A stretch of DNA of 64,000 nucleotides from an uncultured Arenicella sp. (lineage in GTDB: Bacteria > Pseudomonadota > Gammaproteobacteria > Arenicellales > Arenicellaceae). Numbering within the stretch: position 1 is the first letter of the stretch; each line of letters opens with the position of its first letter. A model generated the notes under the pieces. The model was not told where the DNA came from. It was given only the letters and a program-made list of their open reading frames with translations, and did no database searches. The position numbers and the translations under genes were made by a program. Below, in pieces: positions 1 to 11,003 of the stretch. The stretch lies in contig CALINO010000001.1 in assembly GCA_938045295.1 (NCBI GenBank), positions 42,028 through 106,027 of the forward strand, given 5' to 3'.

Positions 1-1293
1 CATGGTGTCGGCACGGTCAGCCAGTTCACTGCTGTCGTATTTTTCATCCATGAGCTCATCGCGGTTATATGCGCTCACGTCTTCATTAGACTCAACCATG
101 GCATCGTAAGCTTGCTGGCGGAAAGACAAGGTCCAGTTGAACGAGGGCGAGTTGTTGTATACCAATTTTGCGTTTGGCACCACTTCGCGAATTCGGCTCA
201 TCATGCCACCTATTTGCCCAACGTGTGGTTTTTCGGTTTCAATCCAAATTAGATCAGCGCCGTTTTGCAAGCTGGTGATGGAGTCAAGCACGCAGCGGTC
301 TTCGCCGGTATTGGGTTTGAACTGGAACAAGCCGCTGGGTAGCCGTTTTGGGCGCACCAGCTGACCGTCGCGATGCATGACTACGTCGCCGTTCTGCATT
401 TGCCCAGGCGTAAGCTGCTCGCAATCGATGAATGAATTGTATTGATCGCCCAAGTCACCGGGTTCATTGGTAACGGCAATTTGTTTGGTTAGGCCAGCGC
501 CGAGTGAGTCGGTGCGAGCAACAATAACCCCGTCATCAACGCCCAGTTCCATAAAGGCATAACGCACGGCGCGAATCTTGGCTAAGAAATCAGAGTGTGG
601 AACCGTTACTTTGCCGTCTTGGTGGCCACATTGCTTTTCATCTGACACTTGGTTTTCAATTTGAATGGCGCAGGCGCCAGCCTCAATCATTTGTTTGGCC
701 AGTAAATAGGTGGCTTCTTCATTACCAAAACCGGCATCAATGTCGGCAATAATCGGCACCACGTGGGTTTCAAAATTATCTATTTTTGCTTGTACTTGTT
801 TCGCTTGCTCAGGCTTGCCAGCGGCGTTGGCAGCATCTAACTCTTTGAACAAGTGCCTTAGTTCACGTGCATCGGCTTGGCGTAAAAAGGTATAAAGCTC
901 TTCAATTAATGCCGGAACCGATGTTTTTTCATGCATTGATTGGTCTGGCAGCGGGCCAAACTCTGAACGTAATGCGGCAATCATCCAGCCAGACAGGTAT
1001 AAGTAACGCTTGTTAGTTGTGCCGTGGTGCTTTTTCACCGCAATGAGCTTTTGCTGGCCAATAAAACCGTGCCAGCAGCCTAATGATTGAGTGTAACTGG
1101 CAGAGTCAGCATCGTAGTCGGCCATGTCTTGGCGCATGATATTGGCGGTGTATTTGGCAATTTCCAAACCGGTTTGAAACCGGTTTTGCAATTTCATACG
1201 GGCAACGTAATCAGGGTTGATTCCTGCAAAGGCGGTTGCGTCTGTGCCAACCAGCTTGTTGGCGGCGTCAATAGCGTCTTGATAGGTAGACAT
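1..1293 (-). CDS. aceA: Isocitrate lyase (large form), 3' end truncated by window edge
   Basis: Reverse-strand reading from CAT at 1291-1293 gives MSTYQDAIDAANKLVGTDATAFAGINPDYVARMKLQNRFQTGLEIAKYTANIMRQDMADYDADS..., with the catalytic-loop motif KQCGHQDGKVTVPH; open to the window edge. Confidence 0.96.
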   Translation of the reverse strand, partial: MSTYQDAIDAANKLVGTDATAFAGINPDYVARMKLQNRFQTGLEIAKYTANIMRQDMADYDADSASYTQSLGCWHGFIGQQKLIAVKKHHGTTNKRYLYLSGWMIAALRSEFGPLPDQSMHEKTSVPALIEELYTFLRQADARELRHLFKELDAANAAGKPEQAKQVQAKIDNFETHVVPIIADIDAGFGNEEATYLLAKQMIEAGACAIQIENQVSDEKQCGHQDGKVTVPHSDFLAKIRAVRYAFMELGVDDGVIVARTDSLGAGLTKQIAVTNEPGDLGDQYNSFIDCEQLTPGQMQNGDVVMHRDGQLVRPKRLPSGLFQFKPNTGEDRCVLDSITSLQNGADLIWIETEKPHVGQIGGMMSRIREVVPNAKLVYNNSPSFNWTLSFRQQAYDAMVESNEDVSAYNRDELMDEKYDSSELADRADTM

Positions 1294-1710
1294 GCGGTTC
1301 TCCTGTAGTAATACTCTTTCGTGTTTGAACGTGAGTTAGCTCAAGCTAAATGCATCACACTCTGTGTTGTATGTAACTACCATAGCCTTAGATCTATTAT
1401 TTCCCAACATTATGATTTATATAATTGCCATTTTCTATCTGAATAATGGTAGTAGTATTCACGGTTTTTCTAGCTTTTGCGATACTTATTCTTTTTGTGA
1501 ATAGTGTGCATTTGAATACGTGTTGTGAAATACCGCTAGAATTCGCTCAGTACCACTGAATTGAATGCCTTGTTATGCTTGTCAAAGACTTTGTTAGAGT
1601 CTTGTTAATACAGCGCTTACCGGCCAGTTTAGTGTTGATTTTTTAGTTTAGCGTTAACGTTAGTGAAAACGGCGTAACGCTGAAATATATGGAAAGTTGG
1701 AGATAAGCCC

Positions 1711-3882
1711 ATGAGTTGCTATATCGAACGTTGCGCAATGCGTGTTGATGTTGAACTAATTCAATTCGTTGAAGAAGAAGTACTGCCCGGTTTGCCAATA
1801 CAGGCAAATGCTTTTTGGCAATCACTCAATAACTTAGTGACTGAGTTAACACCAAAAAACAAAACCTTACTGGCTAAACGTGATGCATTACAACAACAGT
1901 TAGATCAATGGAATCAGGCCAATAAAGGCACGTTTGATCAACAGCAATATAAGGCTTTTTTACAAAGCATTGGCTACCTTGAGCAAGAGGGCGACGACTT
2001 TGAAATTACCACCAGTAACGTTGACAGCGAAATTGCCCTGCAAGCGGGGCCTCAATTGGTGGTGCCCACGTCTAATGCGCGTTTTGCGCTAAATGCCACC
2101 AATGCACGTTGGGGAAGCCTCTACGACGCTTTGTACGGCACTGACGTTATTTCAGAAGAGGGTGGCGCTCACCGTTCAGGTGGTTACAACCCGGTGCGCG
2201 GCGCCAAAGTGGTGGCCTTTGCACGCCACTTTCTTGATCAGGCCTTCCCGTTATTAAACAAAAGCCACGCCGATGTGACGAGTTATTCCATTAAAGACCG
2301 CACGCTGCTTGCCGAGTTTGATGATGGCGAAAGTGCGTTATTGCAGGCACCTGAGCAATGCGTGGCGTATCAAGGTGAGCCAAGCCAGCCCAGCGCTGTG
2401 GTGTTGCGTAATAACGGTTTGCATGTGGTGCTTGAAATTGACCCAGAGTCAGAGATCGGTAGTCATGACAAAGCCGGTATTAGTGATGTAACAATGGAAG
2501 CGGCTGTTACCACCATTCAAGACTTTGAAGACTCGGTGGCGGCGGTGGATGCGCAAGACAAGGTGGGTGTGTACCGCAATTGGCTAGGCTTAATGAAAGG
2601 CAATTTGCAGGATACGTTTACTAAGAATGGCCAGCCAGTGACACGCAGCATGGCGGCCGATAGGCATTGTCATTCTGTTAACGGAGAGCCCTTAGTGTTG
2701 CATGGGCGCAGCTTATTGTTCTGCCGTAACGTTGGCCACTTAATGAGCAACCCGGCCATTTTGGACGCCAACGGAGATGAAATTCAAGAAGGCATCATGG
2801 ATGCCATGCTGAGTGTGCTGATTTCCATGCATGACTTAACAGGCGAACACGCTTGCCGCAACACACGTACGGGCAGTGTCTATATTGTTAAACCTAAAAT
2901 GCACGGGCCAGAAGAAGTAGCGTTTGCCAATACCTTATTTGACCGCGTTGAAGATGAGCTAGGGTTACCTCGCCACACCATTAAAATTGGTGTGATGGAC
3001 GAAGAGCGCCGCACCACCGTTAACCTCAAAGAATGCATACGTCAGGTTAAAGACCGCGTGGTGTTTATTAATACTGGCTTTTTAGATCGAACCGGTGATG
3101 AAATTCATACCAGCATGTTGTTAGGCGCTATGGCAACTAAAGCGCAGATTAAGCAGCAGCCGTGGATTAACGCCTATGAAAATTGGAATGTGGACATTGG
3201 CTTGCAGTGCGGTTTTTCCAAAAAAGCGCAAATAGGCAAGGGCATGTGGGCCATGCCCGATGAAATGTCGCAAATGCTAGAGGCCAAAATAGATCACCCC
3301 AAATCCGGCGCCAATACTGCTTGGGTGCCGTCCCCCAATGGCGCTACGTTGCACGCCACCCATTACCATCAAGTGAGCGTTTCTGATGTGCAAAGCCAGC
3401 TTAAACAGCGCCAACGAGCCTCGTTGCAAGACATTCTAACGGTGCCATTGAGTGATGACATTAGCCAGCTAAGCGCAGATGACATTCAAGCCGAGTTAGA
3501 CAATAACGTGCAAGGCATATTGGGCTATGTGGTGCGTTGGGTCGACCAAGGTGTTGGTTGCTCTAAAGTGCCAGACATCAACAATGTGGGGTTGATGGAA
3601 GACCGAGCCACTTTGCGTATTTCCAGCCAACATTTGGCTAACTGGTTAACTCATAATGTGACCAATGCTGAACAGGTTCGCCAGACTTTTGAGCGTATGG
3701 CAGCGGTGGTTGATAAGCAAAATCAAAACGACCCGTTGTACAAACCCATGGCTGGAAACTTCGACACCAGTTTGGCTTATCAAGCGGCTCTTGAATTGGT
3801 ATTTGAAGGCACACGGCAGCCCAATGGCTATACTGAGCCATTGTTACACGCGTATCGCTTGCGGTTGAAAAAGGCCAGTTGA
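1711..3882 (+). CDS. glcB: Malate synthase G
   Basis: 723 aa; GlcB-like motifs such as [40 protein letters not shown] and [18 protein letters not shown]; divergent from aceA. The start could instead be the internal ATG at 1738. Confidence 0.97.
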   Translation: MSCYIERCAMRVDVELIQFVEEEVLPGLPIQANAFWQSLNNLVTELTPKNKTLLAKRDALQQQLDQWNQANKGTFDQQQYKAFLQSIGYLEQEGDDFEITTSNVDSEIALQAGPQLVVPTSNARFALNATNARWGSLYDALYGTDVISEEGGAHRSGGYNPVRGAKVVAFARHFLDQAFPLLNKSHADVTSYSIKDRTLLAEFDDGESALLQAPEQCVAYQGEPSQPSAVVLRNNGLHVVLEIDPESEIGSHDKAGISDVTMEAAVTTIQDFEDSVAAVDAQDKVGVYRNWLGLMKGNLQDTFTKNGQPVTRSMAADRHCHSVNGEPLVLHGRSLLFCRNVGHLMSNPAILDANGDEIQEGIMDAMLSVLISMHDLTGEHACRNTRTGSVYIVKPKMHGPEEVAFANTLFDRVEDELGLPRHTIKIGVMDEERRTTVNLKECIRQVKDRVVFINTGFLDRTGDEIHTSMLLGAMATKAQIKQQPWINAYENWNVDIGLQCGFSKKAQIGKGMWAMPDEMSQMLEAKIDHPKSGANTAWVPSPNGATLHATHYHQVSVSDVQSQLKQRQRASLQDILTVPLSDDISQLSADDIQAELDNNVQGILGYVVRWVDQGVGCSKVPDINNVGLMEDRATLRISSQHLANWLTHNVTNAEQVRQTFERMAAVVDKQNQNDPLYKPMAGNFDTSLAYQAALELVFEGTRQPNGYTEPLLHAYRLRLKKAS

Positions 3883-3917
3883 TTATTGCTTAGCGGCCGG
3901 CAGGTAAACTGCGCAGG

Positions 3918-3950
3918 CTATTGTGGGCCTATTGTGGGCCTATTGTGCGG
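3918..3950. repeat. Three tandem 11-bp copies (ctattgtgggc / ctattgtgggc / ctattgtgcgg)
   Basis: Read directly in the glcB-mrp intergenic region; the third copy is imperfect. Confidence 0.8.
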
Positions 3951-4100
3951 CTTATACAGATCTTTGCCTGGGCTGCTAATGGCTTCAGGTTGGCTGTTTT
4001 GTTGCGGTTTTGCCTGTTGATCAGTGTTGTCTTGGTGTAGTGTCTTAATGCGAACAATGTTAGCATTACGCTCCTCACATCCAATACAGTTGCTCACGGC

Positions 4101-5207
4101 ATGTCTGAACAAATTATTACGGCAATAACCAACCAATTACATGCGGTTATTGACCCTTATACGCAAACCAAACTTACTGCAAATAAAGGCTTGGTCAGCG
4201 TTCAAGTTGATGACGCTAAAGTTACCGTTAGCTTAAGCCGCGGCTACCCAATTCGCTCAGTGTTAACTGAATTGGCTGATTTAGTAAAAAATCAGTTACA
4301 AAGCGTGGATGTTGGTACTCGAAACCTGGAAGTGTTGGTGACGCAAAACATTGTCTCGCACAGTTCTCAGCAAGGCGTTAAAGCGGTTCCTGGCGTGAAA
4401 AATATCATTGCCATTGCGTCTGGCAAGGGCGGGGTTGGAAAGTCCACTTGTTCGGCTAACTTGGCGTTAGCTTTATCGGCCTCAGGTGCCAAAGTGGGCA
4501 TGCTCGATGCCGACATATACGGGCCCAGCCAACCGCGCATGTTAGGCATTACTGGCAAGCCAGAAGCACTTGAAAATAAAATGCTGTTGCCGATGCTCAG
4601 CCACGACATTAAAATTATGTCGATCGGCTTCTTAGTGGAAGAAGACACGCCGATGATCTGGCGTGGCCCCATGGTGACCCAAGCGCTTGAGCAAATGTTG
4701 CGCGGCACATCATGGAACCAAGACGGCCAAGATTTGGATTACCTGATTGTCGACTTACCGCCAGGCACGGGGGACATTCAACTCACCTTAAGCCAAAAGG
4801 TGCCCGTTAGCGGTGCCGTTATTGTTACCACTCCACAAGACATTGCGTTGTTGGACGCGAAAAAAGCCTACAAAATGTTTGAAAAAGTGGACGTGCCCAT
4901 TTACGGCGTAATTGAAAACATGAGCACCCATATTTGCACCAGCTGTGGCCATGAAGAAGCCATTTTTGGTTCAGAAGGTGCCAGTAAAATGGCGCAAGAG
5001 TACGGTTTAGACCTGTTGGGTAAAATTCCATTAGAAATGGCCATTCGAGAATTGGCCGACTCAGGAACGCCAACCGTGGTATCACAACCCGATTCTGAAA
5101 CAGCCAAACGTTATCAGTCTATTGCAATGAAAATTGCCGGTAAGCTGTCGGCCAAGAAAAAAGACTTTAGTGCCAGTTTTCCTAATATTGTGGTGGAAAA
5201 TTCATAG
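4101..5207 (+). CDS. mrp: Iron-sulfur cluster carrier ATPase, Mrp/ApbC/NBP35 family
   Basis: Deviant Walker A IASGKGGVGKSTCSANLALAL; MLDADIYGPSQPRMLG; IENMSTHICTSCGHEEAIFG (CxxC). Confidence 0.95.
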   Translation: MSEQIITAITNQLHAVIDPYTQTKLTANKGLVSVQVDDAKVTVSLSRGYPIRSVLTELADLVKNQLQSVDVGTRNLEVLVTQNIVSHSSQQGVKAVPGVKNIIAIASGKGGVGKSTCSANLALALSASGAKVGMLDADIYGPSQPRMLGITGKPEALENKMLLPMLSHDIKIMSIGFLVEEDTPMIWRGPMVTQALEQMLRGTSWNQDGQDLDYLIVDLPPGTGDIQLTLSQKVPVSGAVIVTTPQDIALLDAKKAYKMFEKVDVPIYGVIENMSTHICTSCGHEEAIFGSEGASKMAQEYGLDLLGKIPLEMAIRELADSGTPTVVSQPDSETAKRYQSIAMKIAGKLSAKKKDFSASFPNIVVENS

Positions 5208-5269
5208 CGCCCCCTTGCTATGATGGCCTGTATTTAAATTTATAATTTAGCACTTACGCAGATAAGAAA

Positions 5270-6370
5270 ATGAGCGATAGTAGTATTGGTAAACTGTTTA
5301 GAGTAACCACCTTTGGTGAAAGCCACGGTAAAGGCATTGGCTGCATCGTTGATGGCTGCCCACCTGGGCTGGGCTTAACGGAAGCCGATTTGCAACCAGA
5401 TCTTGACCGCCGCAAACCTGGGCAGTCTAAGTTTACTACTCAGCGCCGCGAGCCCGATGAAGTGCAGATTTTTTCTGGCGTGTTTGAAGGGAAAACCACC
5501 GGCACGTCTATCGGTATGTTGATTCACAACACCGATCAAAAATCCAAAGACTACTCCAACATCATGGATACGTTTCGCCCCGGGCACGCTGATTACACGT
5601 ATCACCACAAATACGGCAATCGAGATTACCGCGGCGGTGGGCGTTCATCGGCTCGTACTACGGCCATGATTGTGGCTGCGGGTGGCATTGCTAAAAAGTA
5701 TTTAAACGAAAAGCAAGGCATTGAAATTCGGGCCTATTTGTCGCAAATGGGCGATGTTAAAGTTGATAGTGTTGATTTTGATGAAATCAGCAACAACCCA
5801 TTTAACTGCCCCGATGCCAGTAAAGTAGAGGCCATGGAGCAGTTAATTACCCAGTTACGTCGCGATGGCGATTCGGTGGGTGCCAAAATTACCGTGGTGG
5901 CTAACAACATGCCAGTGGGGCTGGGTGAACCGGTATTTAATGAACTTGATGCCGATATAGCCAAAGCGCTAATGAGCATTAACGCAGTAAAAGGCGTGGA
6001 AATTGGTGCGGGTTTTGATGCGGTTAGCCAGCGTGGCTCAGAGCACCGCGATGAACTTCACCCCGATGGCTTTGCCAGCAATAATGCCGGCGGCATTTTG
6101 GGTGGCATTTCGTCAGGCCAAGACGTGGTGGCCAGCTTGGCTTTAAAGCCAACGTCTAGTATTACCAAGCCCGGCATGAGTATTAATCGCCAAGGCGAAC
6201 CGGCAGAAGTGGTGACCAAAGGCCGCCATGATCCGTGCGTTGGTATTCGCGCCGTGCCGATTGCCGAAGCCATGTTGGCCATTGTGATCATGGATCATTT
6301 TTTACGACACCGCGCACAAAATGCCGATGTGTCGGTATCCACACCCGTTATTCCGGCGAGCCGCGGTTAA
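5270..6370 (+). CDS. aroC: Chorismate synthase
   Basis: [71 protein letters not shown]. Confidence 0.98.
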   Translation: MSDSSIGKLFRVTTFGESHGKGIGCIVDGCPPGLGLTEADLQPDLDRRKPGQSKFTTQRREPDEVQIFSGVFEGKTTGTSIGMLIHNTDQKSKDYSNIMDTFRPGHADYTYHHKYGNRDYRGGGRSSARTTAMIVAAGGIAKKYLNEKQGIEIRAYLSQMGDVKVDSVDFDEISNNPFNCPDASKVEAMEQLITQLRRDGDSVGAKITVVANNMPVGLGEPVFNELDADIAKALMSINAVKGVEIGAGFDAVSQRGSEHRDELHPDGFASNNAGGILGGISSGQDVVASLALKPTSSITKPGMSINRQGEPAEVVTKGRHDPCVGIRAVPIAEAMLAIVIMDHFLRHRAQNADVSVSTPVIPASRG

Positions 6371-6536
6371 ACAGCGCGGCGGCATGAATGGCCACCGGTT
6401 AAGCCAGGCCTTATTGTTTGGTCTTATTTCCCAGTTCTACTTCGCCGTATTGCGCCAGCAAACGGGCGTAATTGTGTGCCTGAAGCGTACTCATAACAGG
6501 CGTGCGCATAAAACGGTACGAGGCATTCGCTAGCAC

Positions 6537-7697
6537 ATGCGCACTTGGCACTTTTCTAATTTTTACTTTTTCTACTTTGCAACCATCGGCATCATCATGC
6601 CGTACTGGAGCCTGTACTTAAATCACATTGGCTTCAGCGCTAAAGAAATTGGCCAACTCATGGCCATATTTCTGTTCACCAAAATGATTGCGCCTAATAT
6701 TTGGGCGGCCATTGCCGATTCTGTTGCGGCCAAGCGAGGCAGTTCTTTAGGCTTATTAAAGTTTGCCGCTGTCGCCACCTTGCTTATTTACTCATTGATG
6801 GCGGTGGTTGAGAGCTTTTGGGCGGTGGGCGCCGTAATGCTGGGGTATTGCGTTTTTTGGAACGCCTCATTACCGCAACTTGAAGCCGCCACCTTGAACC
6901 ACTTGCAAGACAAGCGTCAGTACGGGCGTGTGCGTTTATGGGGTTCATGGGGTTTTATTGTTACCGTGCTTGGGCTTGGGGTGCTAATGGATTTTTCTGG
7001 CCCCAGCAGTATTTTGCCTGCCGGTGGTGTGGCCTTAGTGGCCTTGGTTATTGCCAGCTTATTTATGCGTGACGGCAGTATTAAGCCGGCAGATACGCCT
7101 CAACAAACCGTGCGTGTTTTTGAAGTACTGAATTGGCGAGTGATGACGCTATTAGCTTTATGCGTGCTAATGCAACTCAGCCATGCGCCACTGCAAACCT
7201 TTATGAGTTTGTATTTACTTGAATACGGTTATACCAATTGGCAAGTGGGCTTGTTATGGACCACCGGCGTACTGTTCGAGATTGTGATATTCATTTATGC
7301 CTACAAAATATTGCACCGCTTTCGCTTATCTCATTTGTTGACCTTCACCTTTGCCGTAGCCGCACTGCGTTGGGTGCTGGTTGCCCAGTATCCTGAATTT
7401 CCGGTTGTGGTGTTTTTAACGCAAGCCATGCACGCCATTACCTTTGGCCTGTATCACGCGGTAATGATGCAGCTCATTGATCGTTTATTTGTGGGGCGCT
7501 ACCAAATTCGAGGGCAGGCGCTGTACAGCAGTTTAAGTTATGGCTTAGGCGGGGCGGTTGGCAGTTTTATCAGCGGCTATATTTGGACGGACATTGGTAA
7601 GCAAGAACTGTTTCTTTTTTGTGGGGTGCTGATGATCTTCGTGTCGGTGTTTTCGTTTTTCTTTGTTCACAAATTAACCCATCAAGTTTCACGATAA
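6537..7697 (+). CDS. MFS transporter (HcaT / MFS_1-like family)
   Basis: 386 aa multi-TM protein; N-terminus FYFFYFATIGIIMPYWSLYLNHIGFSAKEIGQLMA and motif RVRLWGSWGFI are typical of this MFS subfamily. Confidence 0.9.
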   Translation: MRTWHFSNFYFFYFATIGIIMPYWSLYLNHIGFSAKEIGQLMAIFLFTKMIAPNIWAAIADSVAAKRGSSLGLLKFAAVATLLIYSLMAVVESFWAVGAVMLGYCVFWNASLPQLEAATLNHLQDKRQYGRVRLWGSWGFIVTVLGLGVLMDFSGPSSILPAGGVALVALVIASLFMRDGSIKPADTPQQTVRVFEVLNWRVMTLLALCVLMQLSHAPLQTFMSLYLLEYGYTNWQVGLLWTTGVLFEIVIFIYAYKILHRFRLSHLLTFTFAVAALRWVLVAQYPEFPVVVFLTQAMHAITFGLYHAVMMQLIDRLFVGRYQIRGQALYSSLSYGLGGAVGSFISGYIWTDIGKQELFLFCGVLMIFVSVFSFFFVHKLTHQVSR

Positions 7698-7725
7698 CCT
7701 CACTGGCAAAAACTACACTGCGCAC

Positions 7726-9141
7726 ATGAAAGTAATACATTGGTTTCGCGAAGATTTACGCCTGTTAGACAACCCAGCGCTCAGTCATGCGGCTGAACAC
7801 GCCGATGCTGAAGTGGTGCCGGTTTTTATTTACCCCGAAGGCTTAGGTGGCGCCAGTTATTGGTGGCTACATAAAAGCTTAGAGAACTTATCTAAAGCAT
7901 TGAAAAGTAAAGGCGTTGATCTGGTTTTTGCCACCGGCTCACCGCACACGGTATTGCCCAAATTGGCCGAGCAAATAGGCGCAAATTTAATAACTTGGAA
8001 TAGGGTGTATTCGCCTGAAGGTATTGAACAAGGCAAGCAGGTTAAACAGGCATTAGGCAATGCATCAGTAGAGCACCGTTCGTTTAACGGCCAATTGTTG
8101 ATAGAGCCGACAAAGGTGCTTAACAAGCAAGGTTTGCCGTTTAAAGTCTTTACGCCTTTTTGGCGCAACTGCGTATCATTTTTAACCGCTCGCGAATTAG
8201 CCCCTGAACCCAGATTCAAGCCCAGTACGCACTCATTGGCCAGTGAGCATTTGCAAGACTGGGGTTTACAGCCAACAGCGCCGAACTGGGCCAAAGGGTT
8301 TGAGCCTTTATGGCAACCGGGTGAGGCGGGCGCACAGAGCCGTTGGCGCGAATTTTTATCGGGCACTATTGATACTTATAAAGACGGGCGAGACATTCCA
8401 AGTGAATCGAACACGTCATTACTCTCACCGCATTTAGTGTTTGGTGAAATCAGTTCGCAACAGCTGTGGAACGACGTGCAAGAAGCCATCGTAGGCCAAC
8501 AAATTAGCCATGAAAATGGGCACAAGTTTTTATCTGAAATAGGGTGGCGTGAATTTAGCCGCTACCTGTTGGTACACTTTCCGCACTTAATTACTGAGCC
8601 CTTTAATGCGCGCTTTACTAATTTCCCGTGGGGCGATGACGCGCAGCTCATTAAAGCGTGGCAGCAAGGGCAAACCGGTTACCCCATTGTCGATGCCGGA
8701 ATGCGTGAACTGTGGCAAACCGGTTATATGCACAACCGGGTGCGCATGATTGTGGCGTCGTTTTTAACCAAGCACTGTTTGAGCCATTGGCATCATGGCA
8801 TGGCGTGGTTTTGGGACACGCTGCTGGATGCCGACATTGCCAATAACACCGCAAGCTGGCAATGGGTTGCCGGTTGCGGTGCCGACGCGTCTCCCTACTT
8901 TCGCATTTTCAACCCCATTTTACAGGGTGAAAAATTTGATAAACAAGGTGTGTACGTGAAGCGTTGGGTGCCAGAATTGGCCGATGTTCCAGCTAAGTTT
9001 ATTCACAAACCGTGGGAGGCCGACCAGCCGACATTACATGCCGCAAAGGTGGCATTAGGCACTGATTACCCACTGCCCATTGTGGACCACAAACACGCGC
9101 GTGAAACAGCACTATTAGCCTATCAAGCAATAAAAACATAA
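7726..9141 (+). CDS. phrB: Deoxyribodipyrimidine photolyase (class I photolyase/cryptochrome family)
   Basis: IHWFREDLRLLDNPAL; C-terminal FAD-binding region TGYPIVDAGMRELWQTGYMHNRVRMIVASFLTKHCLSHW...WQWVAGCGADASPYFRIFNP. Confidence 0.94.
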   Translation: MKVIHWFREDLRLLDNPALSHAAEHADAEVVPVFIYPEGLGGASYWWLHKSLENLSKALKSKGVDLVFATGSPHTVLPKLAEQIGANLITWNRVYSPEGIEQGKQVKQALGNASVEHRSFNGQLLIEPTKVLNKQGLPFKVFTPFWRNCVSFLTARELAPEPRFKPSTHSLASEHLQDWGLQPTAPNWAKGFEPLWQPGEAGAQSRWREFLSGTIDTYKDGRDIPSESNTSLLSPHLVFGEISSQQLWNDVQEAIVGQQISHENGHKFLSEIGWREFSRYLLVHFPHLITEPFNARFTNFPWGDDAQLIKAWQQGQTGYPIVDAGMRELWQTGYMHNRVRMIVASFLTKHCLSHWHHGMAWFWDTLLDADIANNTASWQWVAGCGADASPYFRIFNPILQGEKFDKQGVYVKRWVPELADVPAKFIHKPWEADQPTLHAAKVALGTDYPLPIVDHKHARETALLAYQAIKT

Positions 9142-9146
9142 GTGCC

Positions 9147-9169
9147 ATTGATCTTTAAAATAGATCAAT
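9147..9169. promoter_or_regulatory. Candidate operator: perfect 8-bp inverted repeat ATTGATCT-N7-AGATCAAT upstream of the Prx-Grx gene
   Basis: Read directly; a second, overlapping 10-bp inverted repeat (gatctttaaa at 9150-9159 / tttaaagatc at 9188-9197) lies in the same AT-rich spacer. Confidence 0.4.
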
Positions 9170-9259
9170 ATTATATAAATAATCAAATTTAAAGATCGTT
9201 ATTGGCTTGTTAAGATTCATTCATTGAAACAAACCAGTTAACTATTTAACGAGGGCGTT

Positions 9260-10027
9260 ATGTCAAACGAAACGGTATCAAATCAAGACTTTCCAACAGC
9301 CAGCATGCAAGGCCAAGCCATACCCAATGTCACGTTCCGCACGCGCGATGGTGATGAATGGGCAGACGTAACGACCGACGAGCTTTTCAAAGGCAAAACG
9401 GTGGTTCTTTTCTCATTACCCGGGGCATTCACGCCAACCTGTTCGTCAACGCACTTGCCGCGTTACAACGAATTGGCCAGCACCTTCGAGAAAAACGGCG
9501 TTGATAGCATTATTTGCATGAGCGTTAACGACACTTTTGTGATGAACGCTTGGAAGCAAGACCAAGAGGCCTCTAATATTACGGTTATCCCCGACGGTAA
9601 CGGTGAGTTCACTGATGGCATAAGTATGTTGGTTGGCAAAGAAGATTTAGGCTTTGGCAAACGTTCTTGGCGTTATTCCATGTTAGTGAAAGACGGCGTG
9701 GTGGAAAAAATGTTTGTTGAACCCAACAAACCTGGCGACCCATTTGAAGTGTCAGACGCTGATACCATGCTCGAATACATAAACCCAGAAGCGGTAAAGC
9801 CACAGTCTGTGGCCATTATCACCAAGCCGGGTTGCCCGTATTGCGCTAAGGCAAAAACCTTACTTAAAATCAAAGGCATTGCGTTTGAAGAAATTGTACT
9901 CGGCAAAGACGCAACCTCAGTGAGTGTGAAAGCTATTTCAGGCAAGGCCACGGTTCCCCAAGTATTTTTTGATGGTGTTAATATTGGTGGCTCTGATGAT
10001 TTAGAAAAATACTTACAAGACCAATAA
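9260..10027 (+). CDS. Peroxiredoxin-glutaredoxin hybrid protein (Prx5-like + Grx)
   Basis: N-terminal Prx motif [21 protein letters not shown]-terminal glutaredoxin motif [19 protein letters not shown] and [24 protein letters not shown]. Confidence 0.94.
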   Translation: MSNETVSNQDFPTASMQGQAIPNVTFRTRDGDEWADVTTDELFKGKTVVLFSLPGAFTPTCSSTHLPRYNELASTFEKNGVDSIICMSVNDTFVMNAWKQDQEASNITVIPDGNGEFTDGISMLVGKEDLGFGKRSWRYSMLVKDGVVEKMFVEPNKPGDPFEVSDADTMLEYINPEAVKPQSVAIITKPGCPYCAKAKTLLKIKGIAFEEIVLGKDATSVSVKAISGKATVPQVFFDGVNIGGSDDLEKYLQDQ

Positions 10028-10177
10028 GGCAACGGCAGGTCATTAAAGCAGCTACAAGCTAAAGAGTGGGCGCATTTTACGAATTAATTTGTGCCCACTT
10101 AAATCCAGCCCGTAATATACTTAGCAACCTAATATTTCAGTCGCGTACGCGTTTACTGATGAATAAATGATTGTTGC

Positions 10178-10438
10178 ATGAGGTTGTGTATGCAAAACGA
10201 CGAAGCCGACTTCGCCGACAATGTGGGGTTCTCCACCGAAGATTTAAGCAAGTTAGCTACATGGAAAATGCCATTTGGCAAATACGCCGGCAGTGCACTT
10301 ATTGACTTGCCTGAAGCGTATTTGTTTTGGTTTCAAAAACACGAATTCCCAAAAGGAGAGCTGGGCGAATTAATGAAACTATGCCTAGATTTGAAAATTG
10401 AAGGTTTAGATAGCCTGATTAAGCCGTTGAAGAAGTAG
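10178..10438 (+). CDS. DUF3820 family protein
   Basis: MPFGKYAGSALIDLPEAYLFWFQKHEFPKGELGELMKLCLDLKIEGLDSLIKPL; start may be the internal ATG at 10190. Confidence 0.8.
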   Translation: MRLCMQNDEADFADNVGFSTEDLSKLATWKMPFGKYAGSALIDLPEAYLFWFQKHEFPKGELGELMKLCLDLKIEGLDSLIKPLKK

Positions 10439-10508
10439 GGTTTGGGTGACTTTTGTATTTTAATGATACTTATACAATTAATTTTCTTACTCAGATGAGA
10501 AAAGTTAA

Positions 10509-10757
10509 AAGGAAGTATCAAAGCCAATTAAGGTTGGTAGAAAAATCGTCTCTGACCCTATTTATTGTGGAATCTATCAAGGTGTTCAAGCATACGAAAA
10601 CTGTGGTAACGAGCCATTTACTAAATTAGCATATGCTATTTTGGTTGGTGCTCTGAGTCTTGCATTTGAGGTTGGTGAGGCTCTTTTGGGTTTGTTGGCG
10701 CTCATGCTGGGTGAAGTCTTGGAGGCTAAGGGCGTTATTTATTTGGATGGATGCTAA
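10509..10757 (+). pseudogene. Start-less ORF fragment, possible C-terminal tip remnant of a polymorphic toxin
   Basis: Open frame KEVSKPIKVGRKIVSDPIYCGIYQGVQAYENCGNEPFTKLAYAILVGALSLAFEVGEALLGLLALMLGEVLEAKGVIYLDGC*, with no ATG at its beginning and a stop that overlaps the next ATG as TAATG. Absent from the ORF track. Confidence 0.35.
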
Positions 10758-10996
10758 TGAGTCTTGAACAATATAAATTTGATAATACGGCATTAGGTGT
10801 TGGTATATTCAGTTTACCTTTGAGTATATTAGAGTTGATTTTTGGTTTCGCATGGGCACCAACTCGGTCCAACCTAATTAACTTTATTTCGAGAGTAGAA
10901 GATTTTGGAACTTTTTACTTTTTAATTGGTAGTCACTTATTTGTCTCAGTTACATTTTTATGTATCGGCTTTTATATTAAATGGCTAAACAGTTGA
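10757..10996 (+). CDS. Small membrane protein (putative immunity protein)
   Basis: MSLEQYKFDNTALGVGIFSLPLSILELIFGFAW...FGTFYFLIGSHLFVSVTFLCIGFYIKWLNS; hydrophobic segments; ATG overlaps the stop of the preceding fragment (TAATG). The track reports an upstream ATG at 10751 in the same frame. Confidence 0.5.
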   Translation: MSLEQYKFDNTALGVGIFSLPLSILELIFGFAWAPTRSNLINFISRVEDFGTFYFLIGSHLFVSVTFLCIGFYIKWLNS

Positions 10997-11003
10997 TAAA
11001 GCT

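Noticed and set aside
7857-8366. 169-aa antisense ORF within the photolyase gene
   Set aside because: Shadow frame; the + strand encodes a clear photolyase.
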